Assembly: GCA_947625045.1 (NCBI GenBank)
Contig: CANQMW010000008.1
Location: 36,486-100,485 of the forward strand
Direction of reading: 5' to 3'
Length of the DNA: 64,000 nt
Source: an uncultured Oscillospiraceae bacterium
GTDB taxonomy: Bacteria > Bacillota > Clostridia > Oscillospirales > Oscillospiraceae
In this document: positions 1 through 8,157 of the stretch, piece by piece
Layout: the number at the start of each line of letters is the position of its first letter
Position numbering within the stretch: the stretch's first letter is position 1
Notes under the pieces: generated by a model
Seen by the model: the letters and a program-made list of their open reading frames with translations, nothing else
What the model was told of the DNA's origin: nothing
Database searches by the model: none
Translations under genes and position numbers: made by a program

Positions 1-1172
1 GATACGTCGTAAAACCGGGGGATGAGGTTTACAAGGCTGGATTTGCCCGAGCCGGTGCCGCCCACGATGGCCACGGTCTCGCCGGGCCTCACGGAGAAGC
101 TCACGTTTTTCAGCACATCCTCGCCGTTGCCGGTGCGGGAGTAGCGGAAGGAGACATTCTGGAATTCCACGCTGCCGTGGTCCGGGGCGATGGTCCGTGC
201 GGGGGCGTCGGGCTTATCCTTGATATCCGGCTCGGCGTTCAGCACCTCCGCGATGCGCTTGCCGCAGGCCCGGGAGCGGGTGTATTGCATCAGCACCATG
301 GAGAACATCATAACGCTCATCATGATCTGGTTCAGGTAGCTGATGACCGCGAGAAGCTGGCCGGACTGGATAGTGCCGTTGGCCACCATGCGCCCGCCGA
401 ACCAGTAGATGCAAAGGGTCACCGCGTTCAGCACGATGGTGGCCAGGGGGCTCATGGCGATGATGACGCCCACGGCCCGCAGGTTGGAGCGGGTAAGCTC
501 GTCGTTGGCCTTTTTGAACTTCTGCTTTTCGTACCGCTGGCGGACGAAGGCCTTCACCACCCGGATGGCGATGAGGTTCTCCTGGATGTCCGCGTTCATG
601 GCGTCCAGCTTTTGCTGGACCAGCAGGAAGAGCTTATCCACCAGGGTCATCACCGTGATGACGCCGATGAACAGCACCGGCACCGCCACCATGTAGATGA
701 GGGCCAGACGCCAGGAGTAGGTGATGACGATGGTCATGGCCACCAGGAGCTGGAAGGGGGCCTGGATGAAGGTGCGCAGCATCATCTGCACCGCCGTCTG
801 CAGCTGGCGCACGTCGCTGGTTGTGCGGGTGATAAGGCTGGCGGTAGAGAATTTATCGATATCGGCGAAGGAGAACTCCTGGATGTGCCGGTACATGGCC
901 TGGCGCAGGTTGGAGCCGAAGCCGTTGGAGGCCCGGGAGGCGTTCCATGTGCTGATGAACCCCGCCGTGACGCTCACAAGGGCCAGGGCCGTCATAAGAA
1001 GGCCGCAGACGATGATATAGCTTTTATCGCCCGTAGCCACGCCCTGGTCCACGATATTGCTCATCAGCGTGGGCAGGGCCAGTGTCACCACTGTCTCCAA
1101 CAGCACGAAAATGGGCGTCAGGATCAGCGAGTTTTTGTACTTTCCCCAATAGCCTGTCAGGATCTGCCGCAT
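1..1172 (-). CDS. ABC exporter, fused permease-ATPase (3' end outside window)
   Basis: Multidrug/lipid-type ABC exporter half-transporter of the membrane-domain plus ATPase type. The 390 visible codons give a six-helix membrane domain (first segment about residues 12-40) and then the start of the nucleotide-binding domain, with Walker A GGTGSGKSSL at about residues 371-380. The gene runs off the window before the signature motif and Walker B. The start at 1172 is chosen because AAGGAGA lies 11 bases upstream; an upstream ATG in another frame stops after nine codons. Such genes usually occur as adjacent heterodimer pairs, and the partner would lie outside the window. The substrate cannot be told from sequence. 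Confidence 0.9.
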   Translation of the reverse strand, partial: MRQILTGYWGKYKNSLILTPIFVLLETVVTLALPTLMSNIVDQGVATGDKSYIIVCGLLMTALALVSVTAGFISTWNASRASNGFGSNLRQAMYRHIQEFSFADIDKFSTASLITRTTSDVRQLQTAVQMMLRTFIQAPFQLLVAMTIVITYSWRLALIYMVAVPVLFIGVITVMTLVDKLFLLVQQKLDAMNADIQENLIAIRVVKAFVRQRYEKQKFKKANDELTRSNLRAVGVIIAMSPLATIVLNAVTLCIYWFGGRMVANGTIQSGQLLAVISYLNQIMMSVMMFSMVLMQYTRSRACGKRIAEVLNAEPDIKDKPDAPARTIAPDHGSVEFQNVSFRYSRTGNGEDVLKNVSFSVRPGETVAIVGGTGSGKSSLVNLIPRFYDV

Positions 1173-1285
1173 CAGCCAAAAGGTCTCCTTTCCTTGTCCA
1201 TACATACTAAATAAGCCAAATAATGTTATCAGACCTGGCAGGTAAAGTCAACATATCGGTGTGAACAGAGTGTTAAAACTTCCGT

Positions 1286-1315
1286 GGCATATCGGCCGGG
1301 ACAGGCTCATAGACA
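1286..1315 (+). promoter_or_regulatory. Possible sigma-E promoter of spoIIIA
   Basis: GGCATATC at 1286-1293 and CATAGACA at 1308-1315 are separated by about 15 bases. This resembles the sigma-E consensus (GKMATATT, 13-15 bases, CATACAMT), which drives spoIIIA in the mother cell of known spore formers. It lies 22 bases upstream of spoIIIAA. No good sigma-A promoter is visible in this 165-base gap. The match is imperfect, so this is inference. Confidence 0.45.
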
Positions 1316-1337
1316 TGTCCTGAAAGGGGGCGGGTGC

Positions 1338-2213
1338 ATGGAAGGGTACTTGGCGGCGGCGGCGCTGCTGCCCGCAGGCCTCCGGCGGGCGGCCATGGCT
1401 CTGCCTGAGGAGGACATGGGCCGGTGTGAGGAATTGAGGCTCCGCCGGGGCCGGGAGATGACCGCCCTCATAGCGGGCCGGGAGTACGGCCTGGGCGGCG
1501 TGACAGGGGAGGACGATCTGCGCGCGGTCACGGAAGCCGCCACGTCCTCCAGCCTCCACGCCGCGGGAGAGCAGCTTCGCCGGGGCTTTCTCGCCGGGCC
1601 CCATGGGGTCCGGGTGGGGGTCTGCGGCACGGCGGTGACGGATGAGCGGGGCGTGACGGCCATCCGGGAGATATCCTCTCTTGCCGTCCGGGTGCCCCGG
1701 GCTATGCCCGGCTGTGCCGACGGCATCTGGGAGGAGCTCACCGCCGGGGGATTTCGCTCCGCGCTCATATCCTCCCCGCCGGGGGTGGGCAAGACCACGC
1801 TCCTGCGGGAGCTCATACGCCGTCTATCCCTGGAGGGATACCGCGTGGCGGTGGCCGACGAGCGGGGAGAGCTGGCAGGGGCATGGAGCGGGGAGCCCGC
1901 CTTTGACGTGGGGCCCCGGACGGATGTGCTCACCGGCGCGCCCAAGGCCCTGGCGGCGGGCATGCTTCTCCGGGCTATGAACCCCCAAATACTGGCCATG
2001 GATGAGGCGGCGGATGAGGCCGAGGCCGGGGCGCTCCTGGCCGCGGCGGGCGCAGGGGTGCAGGTATTGGCCACGGTCCACGGGGGCCGGGGGATGAAAG
2101 AGAGCGCCCTGTGCCGGGAGCTTCTGGCGGCGGGGGTATTCCACCGGCGCATATGGGTGGAGCTGCGGGGCGGCCGGCGGGTCTACACTGTGGAGCGTAT
2201 CCCATGCGCCTGA
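1338..2213 (+). CDS. spoIIIAA: Stage III sporulation protein AA (ATPase)
   Basis: Secretion-type ATPase that powers or supports the SpoIIIA-SpoIIQ channel between mother cell and forespore. The 291-residue product has Walker A SPPGVGKTTLL at about residues 142-152 and a Walker B-like ILAMDEAADEAEA near residue 218, as in the SpoIIIAA/PilT-like family. The start at 1338 follows AAAGGGGGCGGG; an in-frame upstream ATG at 1284 has no ribosome site and would add an unconserved tail. It is the first gene of an eight-gene operon and overlaps spoIIIAB by ten bases. Confidence 0.95.
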   Translation: MEGYLAAAALLPAGLRRAAMALPEEDMGRCEELRLRRGREMTALIAGREYGLGGVTGEDDLRAVTEAATSSSLHAAGEQLRRGFLAGPHGVRVGVCGTAVTDERGVTAIREISSLAVRVPRAMPGCADGIWEELTAGGFRSALISSPPGVGKTTLLRELIRRLSLEGYRVAVADERGELAGAWSGEPAFDVGPRTDVLTGAPKALAAGMLLRAMNPQILAMDEAADEAEAGALLAAAGAGVQVLATVHGGRGMKESALCRELLAAGVFHRRIWVELRGGRRVYTVERIPCA

Positions 2214-2701
2214 CGGGAGCGACGCTGGTGACGGCGGCAGGGCTCTTCATAGGGCTTCTCCAGGCCCGGCGGCTGCGGGAGCGTGCGGAGCGGCGGGCAG
2301 AGCTGTGCCGGATGCTGGACGGGATGGAATTTGAACTTTCCCGCTTCCGCACGCCCATGCCCGCGCTGTTCGCCCTGTTGGCGGAGCGGCTCAACGGGGA
2401 CGCCGCCGTCCTCTGCCGGGGGATAGCCGGGGGCTTTGCCGCCGGGGACGGGCGGGATATGGCGGCCCTCTGGGCAAGTGCGCTCGAAATGCTGCCCGGA
2501 CCGGAGCGGCGTATCCTGGCCCCTCTGGGTACCGTGCTGGGCCGGTACGGGGCGGAGGAGCAGTCAAGGGCCCTGGAAAGCTGCGCCCGGGATATGGAGC
2601 GGGCCCGGGACGAGGCCCGGGAGGAGCTGCGGGAGAGGGGACGGCTGTGGGTAGGGCTGTCCGCCGCGGGAGGGGCGGCGCTGGCGGTGCTGCTCCTATG
2701 A
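2204..2701 (+). CDS. spoIIIAB: Stage III sporulation protein AB
   Basis: 165-residue SpoIIIAB with a type II secretion F-like fold. It has an N-terminal hydrophobic segment (about residues 4-18), a helical middle with ELSRFRTPMPALFALLAERL and a C-terminal membrane segment (about residues 148-165). The length matches the family. The start at 2204 lies inside the end of spoIIIAA, so translation is probably coupled. It is a mother-cell membrane component of the channel made during engulfment. Confidence 0.92.
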   Translation: MRLTGATLVTAAGLFIGLLQARRLRERAERRAELCRMLDGMEFELSRFRTPMPALFALLAERLNGDAAVLCRGIAGGFAAGDGRDMAALWASALEMLPGPERRILAPLGTVLGRYGAEEQSRALESCARDMERARDEAREELRERGRLWVGLSAAGGAALAVLLL

Positions 2702-2716
2702 CCAAGGATGAGGGAT

Positions 2717-2914
2717 ATGGACGTAGATCTGATCTTCAAGATAGCGGCGGTGGGGATTTTGGTGGCAGTGCTGAACATCCTCCTGTCCCGCTCCGGCCGG
2801 GATGAGCAGGCCCTGATGACCACCATCGCGGGGCTGGTGGTGGTGCTGGTGATCCTGATCCAGCGCATCGCCGACCTCTTCGACCTCATCCGGGAGCTGT
2901 TTGAACTGGGATGA
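2717..2914 (+). CDS. spoIIIAC: Stage III sporulation protein AC
   Basis: Very small membrane protein (65 residues) with two hydrophobic helices and an RSGRDEQ turn, as in SpoIIIAC. The ATG at 2717 is preferred because AAGGA sits eight bases upstream, whereas the in-frame ATG at 2708 has its AAGG directly adjacent. The resulting MDVDLIFK N-terminus aligns with the usual start of the family. Its stop overlaps the spoIIIAD start as ATGA. Confidence 0.92.
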   Translation: MDVDLIFKIAAVGILVAVLNILLSRSGRDEQALMTTIAGLVVVLVILIQRIADLFDLIRELFELG

Positions 2915-3297
2915 CGCTGTTGATGAAGGCGGCGGCCCTGGGGGTCACCGGGGCGGTGGCGGCGCTCATCATAAAGCGCAGCGCCCCGGAGCTGGGGCTG
3001 GCCATGAGCATCGCGGCGACCCTGGCCGCGGCGGCGGTGGCAGTGGAGCTCTTCGGCCAGCTCCGGGACGTAGTGGTCATGGCCCGGGAGCAGACGGGCC
3101 TAAGCCCCGCGGTGGTGTCGCCGGTGCTCAAGTGCGTGGGCATCGGCGTGGTGACCCGGCTGGCGTCGGACCTTTGCAAGGACGGGGGACAGGGGGCCGC
3201 GGCCTCGGCGGTGGAGCTGTGCGGCGCGGCCTGTGCCATGGGGGCGGCTCTGCCATTGGTTCGGTCCCTGCTGCAGATGATAAGCGAGCTTACATGA
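2911..3297 (+). CDS. spoIIIAD: Stage III sporulation protein AD
   Basis: 128-residue multi-pass membrane protein of the SpoIIIAD family, with about four hydrophobic segments and the LKCVGIGVVTRLASDLCKDGG stretch typical of the family. SpoIIIAC and SpoIIIAD are related in hydrophobic pattern and are thought to form part of the membrane base of the channel. It starts in an ATGA overlap with spoIIIAC and ends in another with spoIIIAE, so the operon is tightly coupled. Confidence 0.93.
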   Translation: MTLLMKAAALGVTGAVAALIIKRSAPELGLAMSIAATLAAAAVAVELFGQLRDVVVMAREQTGLSPAVVSPVLKCVGIGVVTRLASDLCKDGGQGAAASAVELCGAACAMGAALPLVRSLLQMISELT

Positions 3298-4358
3298 GAG
3301 TGTTGACCATTATTTTGATATTCGTCCTGCTCCTGCCTGTCCCGGCCCTCGCCGCGGACACGGGGGCGGTGGAGGAGGCCCTGCCGCCCTCGGCCCGGGA
3401 GATATTGGGGGACGCGAAGGTGGAGGGCGCGGCGGGAGGCGGCCTGTGGCATAAGCTGGGCGCCTGGGTGCTGGGGGCCTTGGAGGGGGAGGCGAAGACG
3501 GCGGCCCGCAGCGCGGCGGTGGCCCTCGCGGTGACGCTTCTCTGTTCCGTGGGGGCGGCGCTGTCCCCCGATGGGAAGGCGCCGGGGTATATCCTCCTGG
3601 GCGGGGCCATGGCCATCATGGCGGTGTGCGCCGGGGACATGCGCTCCTTCCTGGCCCAGGCACGCACCGCGCTGTTGGAGCTGTCCGACTTCTCCAAGGC
3701 GCTGCTGCCCGCCATCGCGGCGGGGGCCGCCGCCGGGGGCAGGGCCGCCTCCGCCGCGGCGAAATACGCCGCCTCGGCGCTCTTTATGGACATTCTCATC
3801 TCCGTGGGCATACGGCTGGTACTGCCTATGATCTACGCCTACGCCGCCGCGGGGGCTGCCCACGCGGCCCTGCCCTCCGGGGCGCTGGGCGGGCCGGTGA
3901 AGCTGATGGGCTGGGCCTGCTCCACGCTGTTGACGGGCCTCACCACCGTGTTCACCCTGGCCCTCACGGTGACGGGGGTGGTGTCGGGCTCCGCGGACAA
4001 GGTGGCGGGGAGCCTCGCGAAAAGCGCCATCTCCGCGGCCCTGCCGGTGGTGGGCTCCATATTGGCGGACGCGGCGGACACCTACCTCGCCGGGGCGGCG
4101 CTGGTGCGGGGGGCGGTGGGGCTGTTTGGCCTCGCCGCCGTGGCGGGGGTGTGCGCGGGGCCGGCGCTGAGCCTGGGGCTTCACTACCTGCTCTATAAGC
4201 TGGCGGCCTGCGTGGCGGAGCCCTTCGCGGAGGGACGGCTGGCGGGGCTTCTCGGCGTCATCGGCAAGGCCTACGGCATGGCCCTGGGGCTGGTGGGCTC
4301 GGCGGGGGCCATGCTCTTCATCTCCGTCGTGGTCGGGGCGGAGGTGATGAGCCCGTGA
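3294..4358 (+). CDS. spoIIIAE: Stage III sporulation protein AE
   Basis: Large polytopic membrane protein (354 residues) of the SpoIIIA complex. It has a cleavable signal sequence (residues 1-20, ending PALAA), a short extracytoplasmic region and then about eight hydrophobic helices rich in Ala, Gly and Leu. The start at 3294 overlaps the spoIIIAD stop as ATGA and directly precedes the signal peptide. Base composition is extremely GC-rich here, so long open frames on the other strand are artefacts. Confidence 0.93.
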   Translation: MRVLTIILIFVLLLPVPALAADTGAVEEALPPSAREILGDAKVEGAAGGGLWHKLGAWVLGALEGEAKTAARSAAVALAVTLLCSVGAALSPDGKAPGYILLGGAMAIMAVCAGDMRSFLAQARTALLELSDFSKALLPAIAAGAAAGGRAASAAAKYAASALFMDILISVGIRLVLPMIYAYAAAGAAHAALPSGALGGPVKLMGWACSTLLTGLTTVFTLALTVTGVVSGSADKVAGSLAKSAISAALPVVGSILADAADTYLAGAALVRGAVGLFGLAAVAGVCAGPALSLGLHYLLYKLAACVAEPFAEGRLAGLLGVIGKAYGMALGLVGSAGAMLFISVVVGAEVMSP

Positions 4359-4822
4359 AGCAGTGGATATCCGGCATCGCCGCGGCGTCGGTGCTCTCGG
4401 CCATGGCCATGGCCCTGACGCCCAAGGGCTCGGTGCGGCAGGTGACCCGCCTTTGCTGCGGGCTTTTGTGCGCGCTGGCGGTGGCGGCGCCCATTTTGCG
4501 GCTGGACTATCAGGCCCTGGGGGCGTCCATCGCTCTTTACAAACAGCAGGCGGACGCCATAACGTCCCAGGCAGAGGAGGAGGGGAAAATGTTGGAACGG
4601 ACATACATACAGGACAAATGCCGGACATATATTCTGAGCAAAGCGGCCCAGCTGGGCGCACCTGTGGAGGAGGTCACCGTCACCGCCCGGTGGGACGACG
4701 GGGACGGGGTGTGGTACCCCTGGACCGTCTCGGTGGAGGGGGCGTACCACGCCGGCCTGGCCGCGGCCATCGAGGGCGAGCTGGGCGTGCCCGGGGAAAG
4801 GCAGACGTGGCATGTCCGGTGA
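4355..4822 (+). CDS. spoIIIAF: Stage III sporulation protein AF
   Basis: 155-residue SpoIIIAF. Two N-terminal membrane helices (about residues 5-24 and 30-50) are followed by a soluble domain that in this family has a ring-building-motif fold. It probably contributes a ring in the intermembrane space together with AG and AH. The start overlaps spoIIIAE and the 3' end overlaps spoIIIAG by 11 bases. Confidence 0.92.
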   Translation: MKQWISGIAAASVLSAMAMALTPKGSVRQVTRLCCGLLCALAVAAPILRLDYQALGASIALYKQQADAITSQAEEEGKMLERTYIQDKCRTYILSKAAQLGAPVEEVTVTARWDDGDGVWYPWTVSVEGAYHAGLAAAIEGELGVPGERQTWHVR

Positions 4823-5186
4823 TGAGCGCAGGCGGGCCCTGGCCGACGCCTTCGGGCGGTACAAATACGTGCTGCTGGTGGCGGCGGTGGGCCTGGCGCT
4901 GCTGCTGTGGCCGTCGGGCAGCGGAAGCACGGGCACGGAGCGGACCTACGCCGCCCGGACCGGAGAGACGGACCAGGAGCGCCTGGCGGCGCTGCTGTCC
5001 CATATGGAAGGAGTGGGGCGGTCGGAGGTACTGCTTTCGGATAAGGGCGCGGCGGTGGTGTGCCAGGGGGCAGACAGCGCCTCCGTCCGGCTGGACGTCA
5101 CTAACGCGGTGCGGTGCTATACCGGGCTGGGCGCCGATGAGATCGTAATTTTCAAATCAAGTGAAAGCTGGAGGGATGATCCATGA
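4812..5186 (+). CDS. spoIIIAG: Stage III sporulation protein AG
   Basis: 124-residue SpoIIIAG with one N-terminal membrane helix (about residues 18-37) and a ring-building domain in the C-terminal half. SpoIIIAG forms large rings in the channel. The product is much shorter than the roughly 230-residue Bacillus subtilis form; the linker after the helix is reduced to a short Gly/Ser/Thr stretch. The start at 4812 is within the end of spoIIIAF. Identity rests on operon position and the VRLDVTNAVRCYTGLGADEIVIF tail. Confidence 0.88.
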   Translation: MSGDERRRALADAFGRYKYVLLVAAVGLALLLWPSGSGSTGTERTYAARTGETDQERLAALLSHMEGVGRSEVLLSDKGAAVVCQGADSASVRLDVTNAVRCYTGLGADEIVIFKSSESWRDDP

Positions 5187-5743
5187 AGAGGAATTTGAAG
5201 CGCAATATCGTGATAATGGCGGTGCTGGTGTTCGTGGGGGCGGCGGTATACCTGAACTGGTCCTACAACAGCCGCTGGGGCACGGCAGACCCGGCCATGG
5301 TGGCGGCGGAGGATGAGGCCATGGCCCAGGCCCAGGAGGAGTATCTGTCCGCCTCGGCGGACGCGGGCAGCGGCGCCGTGGCCATGACCGCCTACTTCGA
5401 CGAGGCAAGGCTCACCCGCCAGTCCTCCCGGGACGAGGCACTGAAACTCCTGGAGCAGGCCTGCTCCGCCGAGGACGCCGCCCAGGACGTGATCGACGAG
5501 TCCATGCGCCAGATCAACGCCATGGCCGCCTGGAACCTGCAGGAGAGCCTTTTGGAGAATGAGCTCATGGCCAAGAATTTCACCGACTGCGTGGTGATGG
5601 CCTCCGACGAGGGCGTGACCGTGGCGGTGCCCGCGCCGGTGGAGGGGCTCACCAGCACCCAGGTGGCCCAGATCACCGAGGCGGTGGTGTCCAACACCGA
5701 CTATACCGCCCAGGCCCTGAACATCATCGAGGTAACCCAGTGA
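5183..5743 (+). CDS. spoIIIAH: Stage III sporulation protein AH
   Basis: 186-residue SpoIIIAH, the mother-cell partner of SpoIIQ. It has one membrane helix (about residues 9-28), an acidic helical linker (about 40-105) and a C-terminal YscJ/FliF-like ring-building domain ending KNFTDCVVMASDEGVTVAV through NIIEVTQ. It overlaps spoIIIAG and ends the operon. Its expected partner in the forespore membrane is the candidate at 48149. Confidence 0.93.
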   Translation: MKRNLKRNIVIMAVLVFVGAAVYLNWSYNSRWGTADPAMVAAEDEAMAQAQEEYLSASADAGSGAVAMTAYFDEARLTRQSSRDEALKLLEQACSAEDAAQDVIDESMRQINAMAAWNLQESLLENELMAKNFTDCVVMASDEGVTVAVPAPVEGLTSTQVAQITEAVVSNTDYTAQALNIIEVTQ

Positions 5744-5785
5744 GTTTTTGCCAATAAACTGGCCCTTTTCTTTTTGAAACGATTG

Positions 5786-5794
5786 TGTTATAAT
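5786..5794 (+). promoter_or_regulatory. Extended -10 promoter before asp23
   Basis: TG at 5786-5787, one base, then TATAAT at 5789-5794. The region 17 bases upstream (TTTTCTT-like) is a poor -35, so this looks like an extended -10 sigma-A promoter. It would give a leader of about 25 bases before the Asp23 gene and lies after the end of spoIIIAH. Confidence 0.6.
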
Positions 5795-5825
5795 GACTTC
5801 AACCATGTTATCGGAGGAAAAGGCG

Positions 5826-6185
5826 ATGGCTGAGAATTACATCACCAAGCAGGACGGCAAGGGCTCCGTCAATATCTCGGAGGACGTGATCGCCGCCATG
5901 GCGGCCGCCGCCGTGACCGAGGCGGAGGGGGTGGCCGGGTTCGGCAGTCCCACGACGCCGGAGCTGGTAGACCTGTTCGGGAGAAAGAACCCGGGGAAGG
6001 GCCTGAAGATACGCTTCCTGGACGAGAAGATCACCGTGGACGTGCTGATCGTGGTGCGCATCCCCGGCAGCATCACCGACACGGCCGTACACGTGCAGGA
6101 CACCGTTTGCAGCGAGGTGGAGTCCATCACCGGCATGAATACCGTGGTGAACGTACACGTCACCGGCGTTTCCTTCGACAAGTGA
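5826..6185 (+). CDS. Asp23/Gls24 family envelope stress response protein
   Basis: 119-residue Asp23/Gls24 (DUF322) protein, a cytoplasmic protein that associates with the membrane in Gram-positive bacteria. Family signals are GKGSVNISEDVIAAMAAAAV near the start and IPGSITDTAVHVQDTVCSEV in the C-terminal half. The ATG at 5826 follows GGAGG by eight bases; an upstream in-frame ATG at 5793 overlaps the -10 element. Its position just before nusB is common in Clostridia. Its function in this clade is poorly defined. Confidence 0.9.
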   Translation: MAENYITKQDGKGSVNISEDVIAAMAAAAVTEAEGVAGFGSPTTPELVDLFGRKNPGKGLKIRFLDEKITVDVLIVVRIPGSITDTAVHVQDTVCSEVESITGMNTVVNVHVTGVSFDK

Positions 6186-6246
6186 TTTATAACGATACTT
6201 TACTGGAGCCCCGTTCCGGGGCTCCGCGCTGTATTTGGAGGCAGTT

Positions 6247-6723
6247 ATGACAAGATCTGCTGCAAGAGAGATCGCCATCCAGCTGGGTTTCTCCGTGGCC
6301 GGTGCGGGCCTGGACCCGGAGACGGCTGTAGAGGCCTTTTTCGAGCCGGAGCACTACGCTTCCCTGGCCGCGGAGGGGGAGCTCTACGCTGAGAGGCCGT
6401 CCAAGCGGGATATGGAGTTCATCCGCCGGAGCGTGTGCGGCGTGGCGGAGCATAAGGACGAGCTGAACGGGCTCATCGGCAAGTATGCCAAAGGCTGGCG
6501 CCCCGAGCGCATCAGCCGCAGCGCCGCAGCCATCCTGCGCCAGGCCATCTATGAGATGCTCTATATGCCTGAAGTGCCCCCCGCTGCCGCCATGGACGAG
6601 GCGGTGGAGCTGGCCAAGGGCTACGAGGACGCCGACGTGGTGGCGTTCATCAACGGCGTGCTGGGCGGTTTCTACCGGGGCGAAAAGCAGCAGGACGAGC
6701 CTGTGGATGAGACCGATGGATGA
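6247..6723 (+). CDS. nusB: Transcription antitermination factor NusB
   Basis: 158-residue NusB, the RNA-binding antitermination factor that works with NusE (S10) at boxA. The C-terminal half carries family signals RISRSAAAILRQAIYEMLYM and AVELAKGYEDADVVAFINGVLGGF. The start at 6247 follows GGAGG at 6237-6241; an upstream TTG is unlikely. A GGAGCCCC/GGGGCTCC stem-loop sits 20-40 bases upstream without a T-run. The gene overlaps xseA by eight bases. Confidence 0.93.
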   Translation: MTRSAAREIAIQLGFSVAGAGLDPETAVEAFFEPEHYASLAAEGELYAERPSKRDMEFIRRSVCGVAEHKDELNGLIGKYAKGWRPERISRSAAAILRQAIYEMLYMPEVPPAAAMDEAVELAKGYEDADVVAFINGVLGGFYRGEKQQDEPVDETDG

Positions 6724-7924
6724 GCATGTCTTTTCCGTCACAGATCTGAACGAGTACATCAAGGGGCTCATCGACACGGACCCCTTTCTGGGCCGGGTGG
6801 CGGTGAGGGGCGAGCTTTCCAACTACAAAGTCTATCCCTCCGGCCATCACTACTTCACCCTGAAGGACGGCCAGTCCAGCCTGAAGTGCGTCATGTTCCG
6901 CTCCAGCGCGGACAAGCTCCGCTTCCGGCCTGAAAACGGCATGGCCGTTATCGCCGCGGGCCGGGTCACGGTCTATCCCCGGGACGGGGCCTACCAGCTC
7001 TATGTGGGCTCTCTGACCCCCGAGGGCGCCGGGGACCTGCAGGTGGCCTTTGAGCAGCTCAAGGCGAAGCTGGACGCCGAGGGGCTATTTGACGCCTCTC
7101 ACAAAAAGCCGCTGCCCGCCTTCCCGCGCCGGGTGGCGGTCGTCACAAGCTCCGCGGGCGCGGCGGTGCACGACATCATCCGGGTGCTGGGAAAGCGGTG
7201 GCCCATGGCGAAGATCCTGCTGCTGCCGGTGCGGGTCCAGGGCGTGGAGGCGCCCCCGGAGATCGCGGGGGCCATCCGCTACGCCAACCGCTGGAAGGTG
7301 GCGGACCTCATCATCACCGGCCGGGGCGGCGGGTCCATGGAGGACCTGTGGTGCTTCAACGACGAGCGGGTGGCGAGAGCCATCTATGACTCGGAGATAC
7401 CCGTCATATCCGCCGTGGGCCATGAGCCGGACGTGACCATCGCGGACTACGTGGCGGACCGGCGGGCGGCCACGCCCTCCAACGGCGCGGAGATCGCCGG
7501 CCCTGACGGGGCGGATGTGGCGGCATACGTGGCCCAGAGCGGTATTCGCCTGGACCAGGCCATGAAAAAGAAGCTGGACATGCTCTCCCGGCGGATGGAG
7601 GAGCTCTCCAAACGCCCGGCGCTGACGGACCCGGAGGTATACCTGGGCGCCAAGCGGATGATGCTGGACCGGGTCCAGGCGGACCTGGCCGGGGCCGGGG
7701 AGAAGCTGGTGGGCGAAAAACGGCGGGCCTACGTGGCCCTGGCGGCCAAGCTGGACGCCATGAGCCCTTTGAAGGTGCTGAGCCGGGGCTATGCCGTGGC
7801 GGAAAAGAATGGAAAGGCCCTGCGCTCCGTTTTCGACGCGGCAGCGGGGGACAGGATAAGTGTGCGGCTGAACGGCGGAAGGCTGGACTGCGCCGTGGAG
7901 GAGGTACATCATGGGGAAGAATGA
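6716..7924 (+). CDS. xseA: Exodeoxyribonuclease VII large subunit
   Basis: 402-residue XseA. With XseB it degrades single-stranded DNA to oligonucleotides. An N-terminal OB fold (about residues 6-100) carries VRGELSNYKVYPSGHHYFTLKD. The catalytic domain has AVVTSSAGAAVHDIIRVL, ITGRGGGSMEDLWCFNDE and PVISAVGHEPDVTIADYVADRRAATPS, all typical. The start at 6716 is within the end of nusB. The 3' end overlaps xseB by 14 bases. Confidence 0.96.
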   Translation: MDEHVFSVTDLNEYIKGLIDTDPFLGRVAVRGELSNYKVYPSGHHYFTLKDGQSSLKCVMFRSSADKLRFRPENGMAVIAAGRVTVYPRDGAYQLYVGSLTPEGAGDLQVAFEQLKAKLDAEGLFDASHKKPLPAFPRRVAVVTSSAGAAVHDIIRVLGKRWPMAKILLLPVRVQGVEAPPEIAGAIRYANRWKVADLIITGRGGGSMEDLWCFNDERVARAIYDSEIPVISAVGHEPDVTIADYVADRRAATPSNGAEIAGPDGADVAAYVAQSGIRLDQAMKKKLDMLSRRMEELSKRPALTDPEVYLGAKRMMLDRVQADLAGAGEKLVGEKRRAYVALAAKLDAMSPLKVLSRGYAVAEKNGKALRSVFDAAAGDRISVRLNGGRLDCAVEEVHHGEE

Positions 7925-8135
7925 GCCGACGTTCGAGGAAAAACTGGAACGGCTGGACCAGATCGTGAAGCTCCTGGAAAAGGGGGACGCGCCCCTGGCG
8001 GAGAGTCTGGGCCTGTTCGAGGAGGGGACCGGCCTCATCCGGGACTGCTCCAAACAGCTTGACGAGGCCGAGCAGAAGGTAGTGAAGCTGCGCAAGGGAC
8101 CGGACGGCGCGCCGGTGGAGGAGCCCTTCGAGTAA
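7911..8135 (+). CDS. xseB: Exodeoxyribonuclease VII small subunit
   Basis: 74-residue XseB, an all-helical small subunit with the standard pattern FEEKLERLDQIVKLLEKGD, then LAESLGLFEEGTGLIRDCSK. Length is normal. It starts inside xseA, which fits equimolar coupling of the two subunits, and is followed after 22 bases by ispA. Confidence 0.95.
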   Translation: MGKNEPTFEEKLERLDQIVKLLEKGDAPLAESLGLFEEGTGLIRDCSKQLDEAEQKVVKLRKGPDGAPVEEPFE

Positions 8136-8157
8136 AGGAAGGGGAAAGGAGAGAAAC

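Noticed and set aside
2886..4661. Antisense open frame of 591 codons across spoIIIAD-AF
   Set aside because: It lies opposite well-conserved genes in DNA of extreme GC content, where long chance frames are expected; it has no domain or ribosome site.
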